A stretch of DNA of 9,819 nucleotides from JACXVD01 sp047975785 (GTDB lineage: Bacteria; Pseudomonadota; Alphaproteobacteria; Sphingomonadales; Sphingomonadaceae): assembly GCA_047975785.1 (NCBI GenBank), contig JBKEEC010000242.1, positions 1-9,819 of the forward strand, written 5' to 3'. The position numbers and the translations under genes are program-made. Below, in pieces: positions 1-7,680 of the stretch (position 1 is its first letter; every line of letters begins with the position of its first letter). The notes under the pieces were generated by a model that was given only the letters and a program-made list of their open reading frames with translations, was not told the origin of the DNA and ran no database searches.

Positions 1-1772
1 GCGTCAGCCATGTCTCGCTGGATCTGGTGCTGGATTTTGACAAGCAGGAAGTTACCGGAACAGCGAAACTGGATGTTATTGCAAAGCCGGGCATCGACTC
101 GGTTGTGCTGGATAATAACGGCCTGAAAATCACCCGCATCACCGATGCTGCGGGCAAGGATTTGCCCTATACCATTTCTGCGATGGTGGAAGGCATGGGG
201 GAGCCTCTGACTGTCATGCTGCCTGAAGCAGTCAGCGGAAAACCCGCGCAGATTAGCATCACCTATTCAGCGGTCAATTCCGATGCCTTGCAATGGCTGT
301 CGCCCGAACAGACAGAAGGTGGCAAACATCCGTTCCTGTTCAGCCAGGGGCAGCCGACGCTGAACCGTACCTGGATTCCGACCCAGGATAGTCCGGGTAT
401 CCGTCAGAGCTGGGATGCGCGGATTACGGCTCCTGAAAACCTTACCGTTGTCATGTCGGGATTGTCCGGCGGCGCACCTGTGCCAGCGGGGGAAGGGCGG
501 CACACATTCTCTTTTACCATGGACAAACCTGTCGCGCCCTATCTGATTGCGATCGCGGCAGGGGATATTACCTTTCGTGAACTTGGTCCGCGCACAGGTG
601 TCTGGGCCGAACCGGCCATGATTGACAGGGCCGCTGCCGAAACGGCTGATACCGAAGCCATGGTGAGCGCGGCCGAGGAACTATACGGCCCCTATCGCTG
701 GGGACGCTATGACATGATCGTGCTGCCACCGAGCTTCCCCTATGGCGGGATGGAAAATCCGGTCATGACATTTTTGACACCCACATTCATCGCCGGTGAC
801 AAGAGCCTGACAGGGCTGGTGGCACATGAACTGGCACATAGCTGGTCGGGCAATCTTGTGACCAATGCCAATTGGGCCGATGGCTGGCTGAATGAAGGGG
901 TGACGAGCTATTTCGAAAATCGGATTGTCGAAAAAATCTATGGCGAAAAACGCGCTCGTCAGGAAGCAGCACTGAGCTTTACCGATATGGAAAAGGCTCT
1001 GGAAGAAAATGGCGATGATTCGATGATTACGGCGCTGCATCTTCCTGCTGATGAAGCCAATCCCGATGGCGGGGCAACCGGCGTAATCTATGACAAGGGG
1101 GCAACATTCCTGCGTACGGTAGAAAGCATTGCCGGGCGTGAGAAACTGGATGTTTGGTTGCGCTCATGGTTTGATCGTCACGCATTCCAGCCAGCTACAT
1201 CGGCCATGTTTGTGGCCGATATGCGCGAAAATCTGGTGCAAGGCGATGCCGACCTTGAGGCACGCCTGATGCTGGATGACTGGGTTTACAAGCCGGGTCT
1301 TCCCGCCAATGTGGCACGGCCTGATCCCATGGCTTTTATCGAGGTTGATGCTGCAGCTGAACGTTACCTGCGAACGGACCGTATTAATGCGCAGCAATGG
1401 AATAACTGGACCACTGCCGAGCGTCTTCGCCTGATTGCAAGATTGCCGCGCACACTACATGCGAAGCGGCTCACCTATCTTGATACCACGCTTGGCCTGT
1501 CCACCAGCAGTAATAACGAGATCCTGTTCGCATGGCTCGAACTGGCGCTGTCCAACCAGTATGATCCTGCCTTGCCCGTAGCAGAGCAGTTTCTCAGCCA
1601 TGTTGGCCGACGCAAATTCGTCACTCCGCTCTATCGGGAAATGCTGGAGTCAGAGGGCTGGGGGACAGATTTTGCACTGGATCTCTATTCCCGCGTGCGT
1701 GGCACTTACCATGCGGTGACGCAGGCGAGCGTTGACAGGCTGATAGAAGAAACAACCGCCCCCAATGACTGA
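1..1772 (+). CDS. M1 family metallopeptidase, leukotriene A4 hydrolase-like aminopeptidase (5' end missing)
   Basis: Zinc aminopeptidase of family M1 that removes N-terminal residues from peptides. The frame is open from base 3, so the gene begins outside the window and the GTG at 27 is not its start. About 589 codons are present; human LTA4H has 611 residues, so perhaps 30-60 residues, including any signal peptide, are lost. Counting from the codon at base 3: a QGQ substrate-site motif at 115-117, the exopeptidase motif GGMEN at 248-252, zinc site HELAH at 275-279 with the third ligand E298 in NEG (exact HEXXH-18-E spacing), and a candidate catalytic Tyr at 363 in VIYDKG. A C-terminal helical domain carries GRRKF at 535-539, matching the LTA4H residues (R563, K565) that hold the substrate carboxylate. 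All key residues are present. Family assignment is strong; epoxide hydrolase activity is not implied. It ends 20 bases before the convergent rnhA stop. Confidence 0.95.
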   Translation, partial: VSHVSLDLVLDFDKQEVTGTAKLDVIAKPGIDSVVLDNNGLKITRITDAAGKDLPYTISAMVEGMGEPLTVMLPEAVSGKPAQISITYSAVNSDALQWLSPEQTEGGKHPFLFSQGQPTLNRTWIPTQDSPGIRQSWDARITAPENLTVVMSGLSGGAPVPAGEGRHTFSFTMDKPVAPYLIAIAAGDITFRELGPRTGVWAEPAMIDRAAAETADTEAMVSAAEELYGPYRWGRYDMIVLPPSFPYGGMENPVMTFLTPTFIAGDKSLTGLVAHELAHSWSGNLVTNANWADGWLNEGVTSYFENRIVEKIYGEKRARQEAALSFTDMEKALEENGDDSMITALHLPADEANPDGGATGVIYDKGATFLRTVESIAGREKLDVWLRSWFDRHAFQPATSAMFVADMRENLVQGDADLEARLMLDDWVYKPGLPANVARPDPMAFIEVDAAAERYLRTDRINAQQWNNWTTAERLRLIARLPRTLHAKRLTYLDTTLGLSTSSNNEILFAWLELALSNQYDPALPVAEQFLSHVGRRKFVTPLYREMLESEGWGTDFALDLYSRVRGTYHAVTQASVDRLIEETTAPND

Positions 1773-1792
1773 TAAATAATCTCCCGGAGTTG

Positions 1793-2245
1793 TTATTCTT
1801 CGGCAAGTGAGCGGGCGGCATCACGGGCAGCATCGCTGGCCAGTTGATCGACCCGTTCATTTTCGGGGTGGCCGTCATGGCCGCGAACCCACTGCCAGTT
1901 GATACGGTGCGGGGCACTGGCTTCAATCAGCTCATGCCACAAATCCGCATTGCGAACCGGCTTTTTGCTGGCGTTGGTCCAGCCCCGTCGCTGCCATCCG
2001 TCAACCCATTTGGTCATGCCATCCAGCACATATTTGCTATCGGAGAACAGATTGACCTCACAGGGTTCTATCAGGGCATTCAGGCCTTGAATAACAGCCG
2101 TCATTTCCATGCGGTTATTGGTTGTATCCGGCTCTGCTCCTGAAAGTTCTTTTTCATGCTGGCCCATGCGTAATAAAACGGCCCATCCGCCGGGGCCAGG
2201 ATTGCCTTTGCAGGCGCCATCAGTAAATATTTCAACACGTTTCAT
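1793..2245 (-). CDS. rnhA: Ribonuclease HI
   Basis: Cytoplasmic endonuclease that cuts the RNA strand of RNA-DNA hybrids, acting on R-loops, Okazaki primers and misincorporated ribonucleotides. The protein has 150 residues (E. coli RNase HI has 155). The four carboxylates of the active site are all visible: D9 in IFTDGACKGNPGPGG, E47 in NNRMEM, D69 in FSDSKYV and D133 in ERVDQLA, with the catalytic-loop His at 123 in VRGHDGH. Each sits one position before its E. coli counterpart (D10, E48, D70, H124, D134). Last gene of the ispH-thrB-rnhA cluster, starting 18 bases after the thrB stop; no strong Shine-Dalgarno is visible before the ATG, so translation may depend on the upstream gene. Its stop faces that of the M1 peptidase. 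Confidence 0.97.
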   Translation of the reverse strand: MKRVEIFTDGACKGNPGPGGWAVLLRMGQHEKELSGAEPDTTNNRMEMTAVIQGLNALIEPCEVNLFSDSKYVLDGMTKWVDGWQRRGWTNASKKPVRNADLWHELIEASAPHRINWQWVRGHDGHPENERVDQLASDAARDAARSLAEE

Positions 2246-2263
2246 AGCAAGGACTGTTATTCT

Positions 2264-3247
2264 TTATACTTTAACACTGAAAGCATTGTTGCCCATTTTG
2301 GCATAAAATTGAAGCCTGCGGGCAAAGTCCATCGGATTCTTTCGGGTAACAAGTGCATCATCCGGAGTATGTAGCCAGTCAAATGCACGTGTGGCAATAA
2401 AGCGCATGGCTGCACCCTGTGCCAGAATGGGAAAGCAATCCTGTTCGGCAGGTGTCAGGGGACGAATGGCCTGGTAACCTGCAATCAGGGCTGCGGATAC
2501 ATCATCCAGAAATTGCCTGCCATGATCCGCAAAACACCAGGCTGCGTGTGTTACAGCCAGATCGTAGGCCGTAATGTCATTGCAGGCGAAGTAAAAATCA
2601 ATCAGACCTGTAACGGTGTCATCACGCAGCAACACATTATCAGGGAAAAGGTCTGCGTGAATAATGGAATGCGGCAGATTTTCCGGCCACGAGGCTTCGA
2701 TTTCCGGCAGTTTTTCGCTTATGATTGCGGGCAGGGCGGGGTCGATTTCTGCCAGCCTGTCACCATCACACTGGCTGATAAGTTTCCGCCAGTCAGCGGG
2801 GCGTAAATCATTGGCGCGCCTGCCTGAAAACCCCTGTGATGCCGTGTGAATCCCCGCCAGTGCCTGTCCGACGGCATAGGCCTGTTCCGGCGTAGGAGAA
2901 TCAACGGATACTCCTGGCAGAAACTCTATCAGGGCAACGGCCTTGCCCCTTTCCATGCGCCAGCCCGCACCGTCGCGATCATGGATGGTGCGCGGGACAG
3001 GGCACCCCTCTCCGGCAAGGTAATCCAGCAGGCCAAGAAAAAAGGGCAAATCATCCAGCTCTATCCGCCTCTCATACATGGTGAGGATAAAACGCGAATC
3101 ATTGCCCTTGCCCCCGGTTGTTTCGATCAGCCAGTTGCTGTTGGATACTCCTTCGGCAATGCCTTTTGCCGAAACGAGTGTGCCAACATCGTAATGACTG
3201 ATCAGACGGGAAAGATCTTCTGCTCCGAGATGCGTATAGACAGCCAT
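2264..3247 (-). CDS. thrB: Homoserine kinase, APH-fold type (ThrB, HSK-II)
   Basis: Phosphorylates homoserine with ATP to O-phosphohomoserine, the penultimate step of threonine synthesis, in the cytoplasm. The 327-residue protein belongs to the aminoglycoside phosphotransferase/choline kinase fold (Pfam APH) and not to the GHMP kinase fold of E. coli ThrB; alphaproteobacteria normally use this form. Visible landmarks are the N-lobe signature KGIAEGVSNSNW at 28-39, the catalytic loop HADLFPDN at 197-204 (catalytic base D199, metal ligand N204) and the metal-binding IDFYF at 216-220 (D217). The ATG overlaps the upstream ispH stop by one base (TGATG at 3249-3245 on the minus strand), which implies translational coupling. 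Homology to other small-molecule kinases of this fold is possible, but the N-terminal and catalytic-loop sequences fit homoserine kinase well. Confidence 0.93.
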   Translation of the reverse strand: MAVYTHLGAEDLSRLISHYDVGTLVSAKGIAEGVSNSNWLIETTGGKGNDSRFILTMYERRIELDDLPFFLGLLDYLAGEGCPVPRTIHDRDGAGWRMERGKAVALIEFLPGVSVDSPTPEQAYAVGQALAGIHTASQGFSGRRANDLRPADWRKLISQCDGDRLAEIDPALPAIISEKLPEIEASWPENLPHSIIHADLFPDNVLLRDDTVTGLIDFYFACNDITAYDLAVTHAAWCFADHGRQFLDDVSAALIAGYQAIRPLTPAEQDCFPILAQGAAMRFIATRAFDWLHTPDDALVTRKNPMDFARRLQFYAKMGNNAFSVKV

Positions 3248-4233
3248 CAGGCAGTGTCCTGCTGAACCAGTTGACGCGGCAGTTTGAATATCATGTTCTC
3301 ATGCCGACTGATGACGGTTTCCTCGCGCACATCACGCCATTTTGCGAGCCAGTCCAGCACTTCGCGCACCAGAATCTCTGGCGCAGATGCACCGGCTGTC
3401 AGCCCAAGTGTTGTTACACCGGCAAGCATGTTTTCCTGAATGTCGCTCGCGCGCTGGATCAGTGCTGCGCGTGACCCGCAGCGTTCGGCAACTTCAACCA
3501 GTCGCATCGAGTTGGAACTGTTGGGCGCGCCAATCACCAGAACCAGATCACTGCGCGGGGCAATGTCTTTTACTGCGGCCTGACGGTTGGAGGTCGCATA
3601 GCAGATATCTTCTGCCTTTGGGGCAATGATTCCGGGGTATTTTACCCGCAAGGCAGCGATTATTTCTGCGGTATCATCCACAGAGAGCGTTGTTTGCGTG
3701 AGAAAGGCAAGCTCCTGACCTTCGGGAATCTCGAAAGCGGCGACATCTGCCAGAGTTTCGATCAGTGTAATCTGACCGTCAGGAACCTGCCCCATTGTGC
3801 CAATCACTTCAGGGTGGCCACGATGCCCGATAAACAGGATATGGCGGCCAGCCTCTACCTGCCGGGTTGCCTGACGGTGGACTTTGCTCACCAGCGGGCA
3901 GGTGGCGTCAAGATAGTTCAATCCGCGGCTTTCCGCTTCGGCCGGCACGGATTTGGGCACGCCATGCGCACTGAAAATGACAGGCACGCCATCAGGCACC
4001 TGATCCAGCTCATCAACAAAGACAGCGCCTTTGGCCTTCAGGCTATCAACGACAAACTGGTTATGCACGATTTCGTGGCGGACATAGACGGGCGCGCCAT
4101 AGCGTTCTATCGCTTTCTCCACGATTTCTATCGCCCGGTCCACACCTGCGCAAAAACCGCGCGGAGCCGCGATCAGGACGGTAAGCGGAGGTTTCGAATC
4201 CATCGGGGCTTGCCTGTGCAATGAAGCGTTCAT
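3247..4233 (-). CDS. ispH: 4-hydroxy-3-methylbut-2-enyl diphosphate reductase
   Basis: Last enzyme of the MEP (non-mevalonate) pathway: an iron-sulfur protein that reduces HMBPP to isopentenyl and dimethylallyl diphosphate. The 328-residue protein keeps the three cluster-ligand cysteines C28 (PRGFCAGV), C112 (DATCPLV) and C211 (EDICYATSNRQ). It also keeps the substrate-binding histidines H57 (VHNQ), H90 (SAHGV) and H140 (HRGHPEV), the catalytic Glu 142 in HPEV, the TQTTLS loop at 179-184 and the NSSNS diphosphate site at 238-242. The ATG at 4233 gives 10 residues more than the in-frame ATG at 4203 (MDSKPPLTVL); neither has a strong Shine-Dalgarno, so the start is uncertain. First gene of the minus-strand cluster with thrB and rnhA, so their promoter should lie in the 4234-4306 divergent region. 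Confidence 0.97.
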   Translation of the reverse strand: MNASLHRQAPMDSKPPLTVLIAAPRGFCAGVDRAIEIVEKAIERYGAPVYVRHEIVHNQFVVDSLKAKGAVFVDELDQVPDGVPVIFSAHGVPKSVPAEAESRGLNYLDATCPLVSKVHRQATRQVEAGRHILFIGHRGHPEVIGTMGQVPDGQITLIETLADVAAFEIPEGQELAFLTQTTLSVDDTAEIIAALRVKYPGIIAPKAEDICYATSNRQAAVKDIAPRSDLVLVIGAPNSSNSMRLVEVAERCGSRAALIQRASDIQENMLAGVTTLGLTAGASAPEILVREVLDWLAKWRDVREETVISRHENMIFKLPRQLVQQDTA

Positions 4234-4240
4234 ATCGATG

Positions 4241-4273
4241 GCTCTAGCGATTTGCGGCTGACCTCGCTAGGGC
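4241..4273. promoter_or_regulatory. 10-bp inverted repeat in the divergent ispH/lipoprotein region
   Basis: GCTCTAGCGA at 4241-4250 pairs with TCGCTAGGGC at 4264-4273: nine Watson-Crick pairs and one G-T pair around a 13-base loop. It lies in the only space (4234-4306) available for promoters of both the minus-strand ispH cluster and the plus-strand lipoprotein gene. It could be an operator for a dimeric regulator, or a hairpin in the ispH 5' leader. I could not pick out a convincing -35/-10 pair on either strand, so the regulatory role is inference from position and symmetry only. Confidence 0.4.
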
Positions 4274-4292
4274 GTCACAAACGAAATCTTCG

Positions 4293-4297
4293 AAGGA
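4293..4297 (+). promoter_or_regulatory. Shine-Dalgarno site of the lipoprotein gene
   Basis: AAGGA lies nine bases before the ATG at 4307 and supports that start. It overlaps the 8-bp palindrome CTTCGAAG (4288-4295) and a GATTC (GANTC, CcrM-type methylation) site at 4296-4300; both overlaps may be chance. Confidence 0.65.
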
Positions 4298-4306
4298 TTC
4301 ATTTCT

Positions 4307-4960
4307 ATGCCATCCCGTCCCCTTCGCCTCCTTGCTGTTCTGGCCGTGGCAACAGCTCTTGCCGGTTGCAATAAAACCGGGGAGCTGGTCATCAATGAAG
4401 GCGTTGGCGTCTCCCAGGTGCGGACAGCCTGCCCGGCAGTAGGCGTGCCGGATTATACAGGTGACATCACGCTTTTCCGCACTCCGGGTGTGCGGACTGC
4501 AGATAATATCGATATCACGGCAAGCATGACCAATGTGCGCAGCCAGTGCAATGAGGAAGGCGAACGGGTCTATACCGGCGCTACTTTTGACGTGCAGGCC
4601 CGGCGCACGGATGTTCGCGGTAGCAGGCAGGTTGAATTGCCCTATTATTCGACCATCCTGCGCGGCGGAACTTCTGTGGTCGCAAAGCGGATAGGCTCGG
4701 TGGTGCTCACTTTTGCTGACGGCCAGGAACGGGCACAGGCCAGCGGCACGGCAGGGGCGTATATTGACAGGTCGGCTGCAACCTTGCCACCGGAAATTCG
4801 CGAGCGAATTACCCGCAAGCGCCGGGCTGGTGATGCGGATGCGGCACTTGACCCACTGGCTGACCCTGAAGTGAAATCGGCTCTGGCGCGTGCCAATTTT
4901 GAGCTTCTGGTTGGCTTTCAGCTTACGCCTGATCAACTTGCCTATAACGTCACGCGTTGA
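4307..4960 (+). CDS. Putative lipoprotein of unknown function
   Basis: I do not recognise a named family. The 217-residue product starts with a typical lipoprotein signal: a basic n-region (PSRPLR), a hydrophobic stretch at 8-18 and lipobox LAGC with the modified cysteine at C21. The residue after it is Asn rather than Asp, which in many Gram-negative bacteria favours outer-membrane sorting. The mature part of about 197 residues has two further cysteines (C42, C81) that could form a periplasmic disulfide. It looks rich in beta-strand up to about 155 (for example SVVLTFADGQ at 131-140), followed by a charged, helical segment IRERITRKRRAGDADAAL at 164-181. The ATG is supported by AAGGA nine bases upstream. 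It is divergent from ispH and precedes argS by 76 bases, so its context says little about its job. I believe similar hypothetical proteins occur in other sphingomonads, from memory only. A 230-codon open frame lies antisense to it and is rejected. Confidence 0.85.
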   Translation: MPSRPLRLLAVLAVATALAGCNKTGELVINEGVGVSQVRTACPAVGVPDYTGDITLFRTPGVRTADNIDITASMTNVRSQCNEEGERVYTGATFDVQARRTDVRGSRQVELPYYSTILRGGTSVVAKRIGSVVLTFADGQERAQASGTAGAYIDRSAATLPPEIRERITRKRRAGDADAALDPLADPEVKSALARANFELLVGFQLTPDQLAYNVTR

Positions 4961-4989
4961 TCAGAGGCTCCGGCAGGGCTGCACATAAA

Positions 4990-5034
4990 TCAGGCAGGCC
5001 TTGCGCTTTTGCGCATATCGGCTAACCGGCCTGA
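4990..5034 (+). promoter_or_regulatory. Nested hairpin in front of argS
   Basis: An inner perfect stem TGCGC (5002-5006) / GCGCA (5011-5015) closes a TTTT loop. An outer stem can form as CAGGCC (4995-5000) with GGCCTG (5028-5033), or in a shifted register as TCAGGC (4990-4995) with GCCTGA (5029-5034). The outer arm ends only a few bases before the argS ATG at 5037, where no Shine-Dalgarno is seen, so folding could affect initiation. No T-run follows, so it is a poor intrinsic terminator. The structure is seen; the function is inferred. Confidence 0.35.
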
Positions 5035-5036
5035 CC

Positions 5037-6791
5037 ATGTCTGATCAACTTGATACCCACACGCTATATGCTGCTTTTGCGGCAAAAGTGTCTGATGCCC
5101 TCAATGCACTGGTGGCAGAAAAAGTGCTGCCTGAGGGTTTGTCCTGGGCCAATGTTACCGTGGAGCCTCCGCGTGATGCTGCCCATGGTGATCTGGCAAC
5201 CAATGCCGCCATGGTGCTGGCCAAACCCGCCGGGACCAATCCACGCCAGCTGGCAGAGCGGATTGCCACAATTCTGGGGGCTGACCCGGCGGTTACGAGC
5301 GCCGAAATTGCAGGTCCGGGCTTTATCAATCTGCGCGTCGCGGATCAGGTATGGCGTAATGAAGTGCACAATATTGCTGCATTGGGAGACAATTACGGGC
5401 GATCCTCGATCGGGCAAGGGCGGGCGGTCAATGTGGAATATGTCTCCGCCAATCCGACCGGGCCGATGCATATGGGGCATTGCCGCGGGGCGGTAGTTGG
5501 TGATGCGCTGGCAAATCTGCTGCAGTTTAGCGGCAATTCGGTGATCCGTGAATATTACGTCAATGATGCCGGGGCACAGGTGGATGTTCTGGCACGCTCT
5601 GTCTATCTGCGATACCGGGAGGCGTTGGGACAGGATATTGGCGCAATACCCGATGGACTTTACCCCGGTGATTATCTGGTTCCGGTGGGTCAGGCGCTGG
5701 CCCAGCAATATGGCGACACTTATCTGAATGTAGCCGAGGCCGATTGGCTGCCCGTGTTTCGTGACTTTGCGGTAGAGCGGATGATGGGGCTGATCCGGTC
5801 CGATCTGGCCTTGCTTGGTATCCACCATAATGTGTTCTCATCTGAAGCAAGCTTGCAGGCAGATGGCAAACCGGCTGAAGCAGAAGCATGGCTGAGGGCG
5901 CATGATCTGGTTTATGACGGGGAACTGGAAAAACCCAAGGGCAAGACTCCCGATGACTGGGAGCCGGTTGAGCTGCCTCTGTTCCGCTCGACCCGTTTTG
6001 GCGATGATCAGGATCGACCGATTCGCAAAAGTGATGGCTCCTGGACCTATTTTGGCGCCGATCTGGCCTATCATTTTCAGAAAGCGAGTCAGGCAGATGA
6101 ACTGATTGATATCTGGGGTGCAGACCATGCTGGCACGGTAAAACGAATCAAGGCTGCCGTTGCTGCCCTGACAGAAGGGGCGGGGCGGGCCATTCCGTTT
6201 GATGTCAAGCTGGTGCAGATGGTGCAATTGCAGCGTGATGGTGAGCCGGTCAAGATGTCCAAACGGGCCGGCACATTTGTTACACTGGCAGACGTGGTAA
6301 GAGAAGTGGGCAAGGATGTGGTGCGCTTCACCATGCTGACCCGCAAACCCGAAGCACAGATGGAGTTTGATTTCGCCAAAGTCGTTGAAGCATCAAAGGA
6401 AAATCCGGTTTTTTATGTGCAATATGCCCATGCCCGGATATGTTCGACCTTGCGCAAGGCAGAGGCGGAATCCATCAGGCCCGATGCGGACCGGACGAAT
6501 CTTCTGACTGCAGATGATATTGCCCTGATCAAGCAGGCTGCGCAATTCCCGCGTATGGTTGAGGCTGCCGCCCAGGCGCGCGAACCTCACCGGATTGCGT
6601 TCTTCCTTTATGACCTTGCGGCGTCATTCCATGCGCACTGGAACCTTGGCAATGATGCACCTGAAAAGCGGTTCATCGTGGCACAGAATCCGGATTTGAC
6701 TTCGGCGAGGCTTTTCCTTGCGGCCCAGATCGGGCAAGTAATTCGTAATGGTCTTGCGATATTGGGTGTTGAGGCCGTTCAGGAGATGTGA
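5037..6791 (+). CDS. argS: Arginyl-tRNA synthetase
   Basis: Class I aminoacyl-tRNA synthetase that charges tRNA-Arg with arginine in the cytoplasm. From the ATG at 5037 the protein has 584 residues, close to the usual bacterial length of 550-600. Order of parts: an N-terminal Add1-type tRNA-binding domain at roughly 1-95, then the Rossmann catalytic core with VEYVSANPTGPMHMGH, whose HIGH-type signature HMGH is at 145-148, then KMSKR at 406-410. The C-terminal part is an all-helical DALR anticodon-binding domain starting near NPVFYVQYAHARI. A full KMSK sequence is notable because many ArgRS, including that of E. coli, have a degenerate form. A TTG at 5001 would add 12 residues (MRFCAYRLTGLT), but these look unlike the family and lie inside a hairpin, so the ATG is preferred despite the weak ribosome site. 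The stop is directly followed by the SPOR gene. Confidence 0.97.
   Translation: MSDQLDTHTLYAAFAAKVSDALNALVAEKVLPEGLSWANVTVEPPRDAAHGDLATNAAMVLAKPAGTNPRQLAERIATILGADPAVTSAEIAGPGFINLRVADQVWRNEVHNIAALGDNYGRSSIGQGRAVNVEYVSANPTGPMHMGHCRGAVVGDALANLLQFSGNSVIREYYVNDAGAQVDVLARSVYLRYREALGQDIGAIPDGLYPGDYLVPVGQALAQQYGDTYLNVAEADWLPVFRDFAVERMMGLIRSDLALLGIHHNVFSSEASLQADGKPAEAEAWLRAHDLVYDGELEKPKGKTPDDWEPVELPLFRSTRFGDDQDRPIRKSDGSWTYFGADLAYHFQKASQADELIDIWGADHAGTVKRIKAAVAALTEGAGRAIPFDVKLVQMVQLQRDGEPVKMSKRAGTFVTLADVVREVGKDVVRFTMLTRKPEAQMEFDFAKVVEASKENPVFYVQYAHARICSTLRKAEAESIRPDADRTNLLTADDIALIKQAAQFPRMVEAAAQAREPHRIAFFLYDLAASFHAHWNLGNDAPEKRFIVAQNPDLTSARLFLAAQIGQVIRNGLAILGVEAVQEM
6781..6785 (+). promoter_or_regulatory. 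Shine-Dalgarno deciding the SPOR gene start
   Basis: AGGAG in the last argS codons is eight bases before the ATG at 6794 but only two bases before the alternative GTG at 6788. This favours ATG 6794. The site lies inside argS, so the two genes are likely transcribed and translated together. Confidence 0.7.
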
Positions 6792-6793
6792 CC

Positions 6794-7636
6794 ATGGCCG
6801 ACGATAATCAGAATCGGCATCAAGACGACGATACGCCTGAAACAGGCGATGCAGACAATGAGATTGCTGAAACAGGGGCTAGTGAAGATATGGCTGATCA
6901 GGAACCGAATATTGCGGATTCCGAACTTGCTGATGAAGAGCTGGCTTTGTCAGATGAGGATGAACGCCTGCCCTGGCTCGAATCAAGTGATTATGATGAT
7001 GGCGATGATTCGGTAGATGGCGCGCGCCTGCTTGGGCTGATTTTGCTGGGGCTGGTGGCGCTGGCATTGCTGCTGGGTGCAATCTGGTGGTTTTCGCGTC
7101 AGTCAACCGATCCGGAGCTTTCTGGCGATGGCAGCACTATTGCAGCGCCAGAAGGGCCTTATAAAGAACGGCCTGATGACCCCGGGGGCAAGACCTTTGA
7201 AGGGACCGGAGATTCCAGCTTTGCAGTTGGTGATGGCAGATCGCGCGAAGGTGTGATTGCGGACAAGCCCGATAACAAGGGTGCTTCTGCTGCCGGGTCA
7301 GGACCTGCGACAGCAGACAAGACCGGATCGTCTGACAAGAAAAAAGATGCCAGCACCGCCGCAGCATCATCGCAAGGTTCCGCAACCAGTGGAGCAACAA
7401 GCGGTGTTGGTGTTCAGGTCGGCGCCTATTCTGACCGTAAATCTGCAGAAGCCGGTTGGGCCAAGCTGTCGCGTCAGACTGACAAGCTTTCCGGTGTCTC
7501 CTATCGTATTGTCGAGGGACAGGCTGATATTGGCAAAGTGTATCGTTTGCAGGCCGTTCCGGGCGATGCTGCAGCGGCAGACCGTCTGTGCAATGCGCTC
7601 AAGAGCGAAGGAATTGCCTGTCAGGTAAAACGATAA
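6794..7636 (+). CDS. SPOR domain-containing bitopic membrane protein
   Basis: A 280-residue protein likely to bind septal peptidoglycan. It has three parts. Residues 1-77 are very acidic, with almost no basic residues, and are presumably cytoplasmic. One membrane span lies at about 79-101 (LLGLILLGLVALALLLGAIW), followed by Trp, Phe and Arg. A low-complexity Gly/Ser/Ala/Lys linker runs to about 205. The C-terminal domain at 206-279 (VGVQVGAYSDRKSAEAGW … VYRLQAVPGD … LKSEGIACQVKR) has the beta-alpha-beta repeat pattern of SPOR domains, which bind glycan strands stripped of peptides at division sites. Two cysteines at 266 and 276 could pair in the periplasm, as seen in some SPOR domains such as FtsN. 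The topology is FtsN-like, but such proteins are often several per genome, so I do not call it FtsN. It follows argS by two bases and may share its transcript. Confidence 0.9.
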   Translation: MADDNQNRHQDDDTPETGDADNEIAETGASEDMADQEPNIADSELADEELALSDEDERLPWLESSDYDDGDDSVDGARLLGLILLGLVALALLLGAIWWFSRQSTDPELSGDGSTIAAPEGPYKERPDDPGGKTFEGTGDSSFAVGDGRSREGVIADKPDNKGASAAGSGPATADKTGSSDKKKDASTAAASSQGSATSGATSGVGVQVGAYSDRKSAEAGWAKLSRQTDKLSGVSYRIVEGQADIGKVYRLQAVPGDAAAADRLCNALKSEGIACQVKR

Positions 7637-7641
7637 AGCAA

Positions 7642-7680
7642 TACCGGAATGCGTTGAGGGTGACTTTTCGCATTCTGGTA
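7642..7680 (+). terminator. Possible terminator hairpin after the SPOR gene
   Basis: TACCGGAATGCG (7642-7653) pairs with CGCATTCTGGTA (7669-7680): a 12-bp stem with one G-U pair and a 15-base loop, starting five bases after the TAA. The stem is strong but no run of T follows, so intrinsic termination would be inefficient. It may instead protect the 3' end of the argS-SPOR message. Its right arm runs into the first copy of the neighbouring tandem duplication. Confidence 0.4.

Noticed and set aside
1775..1797. AATAA-CTCC-GGAG-TTATT inverted repeat between the convergent M1 peptidase and rnhA stops, as a bidirectional terminator
   Set aside because: The central arms leave a one-base loop and the outer arms are offset by extra bases, so a stable hairpin is unlikely. 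Termination here is plausible but not supported by structure.
4244..4936. A 230-codon open frame on the minus strand, antisense to the lipoprotein gene and reaching the divergent region
   Set aside because: The product has no recognisable domain, is full of scattered Cys/His/Arg as in shadow frames, and lacks a ribosome site. The sense frame has a convincing lipoprotein signal and Shine-Dalgarno.
5001..5036. TTG at 5001 as the argS start
   Set aside because: The 12 extra residues do not look like an ArgRS N-terminus and the codon sits at the foot of a hairpin without a ribosome site; ATG 5037 gives a normal N-terminus.
5064..5828. A 254-codon open frame antisense to argS
   Set aside because: It lies wholly inside a well-conserved argS and its translation is low-complexity shadow sequence with no family resemblance.
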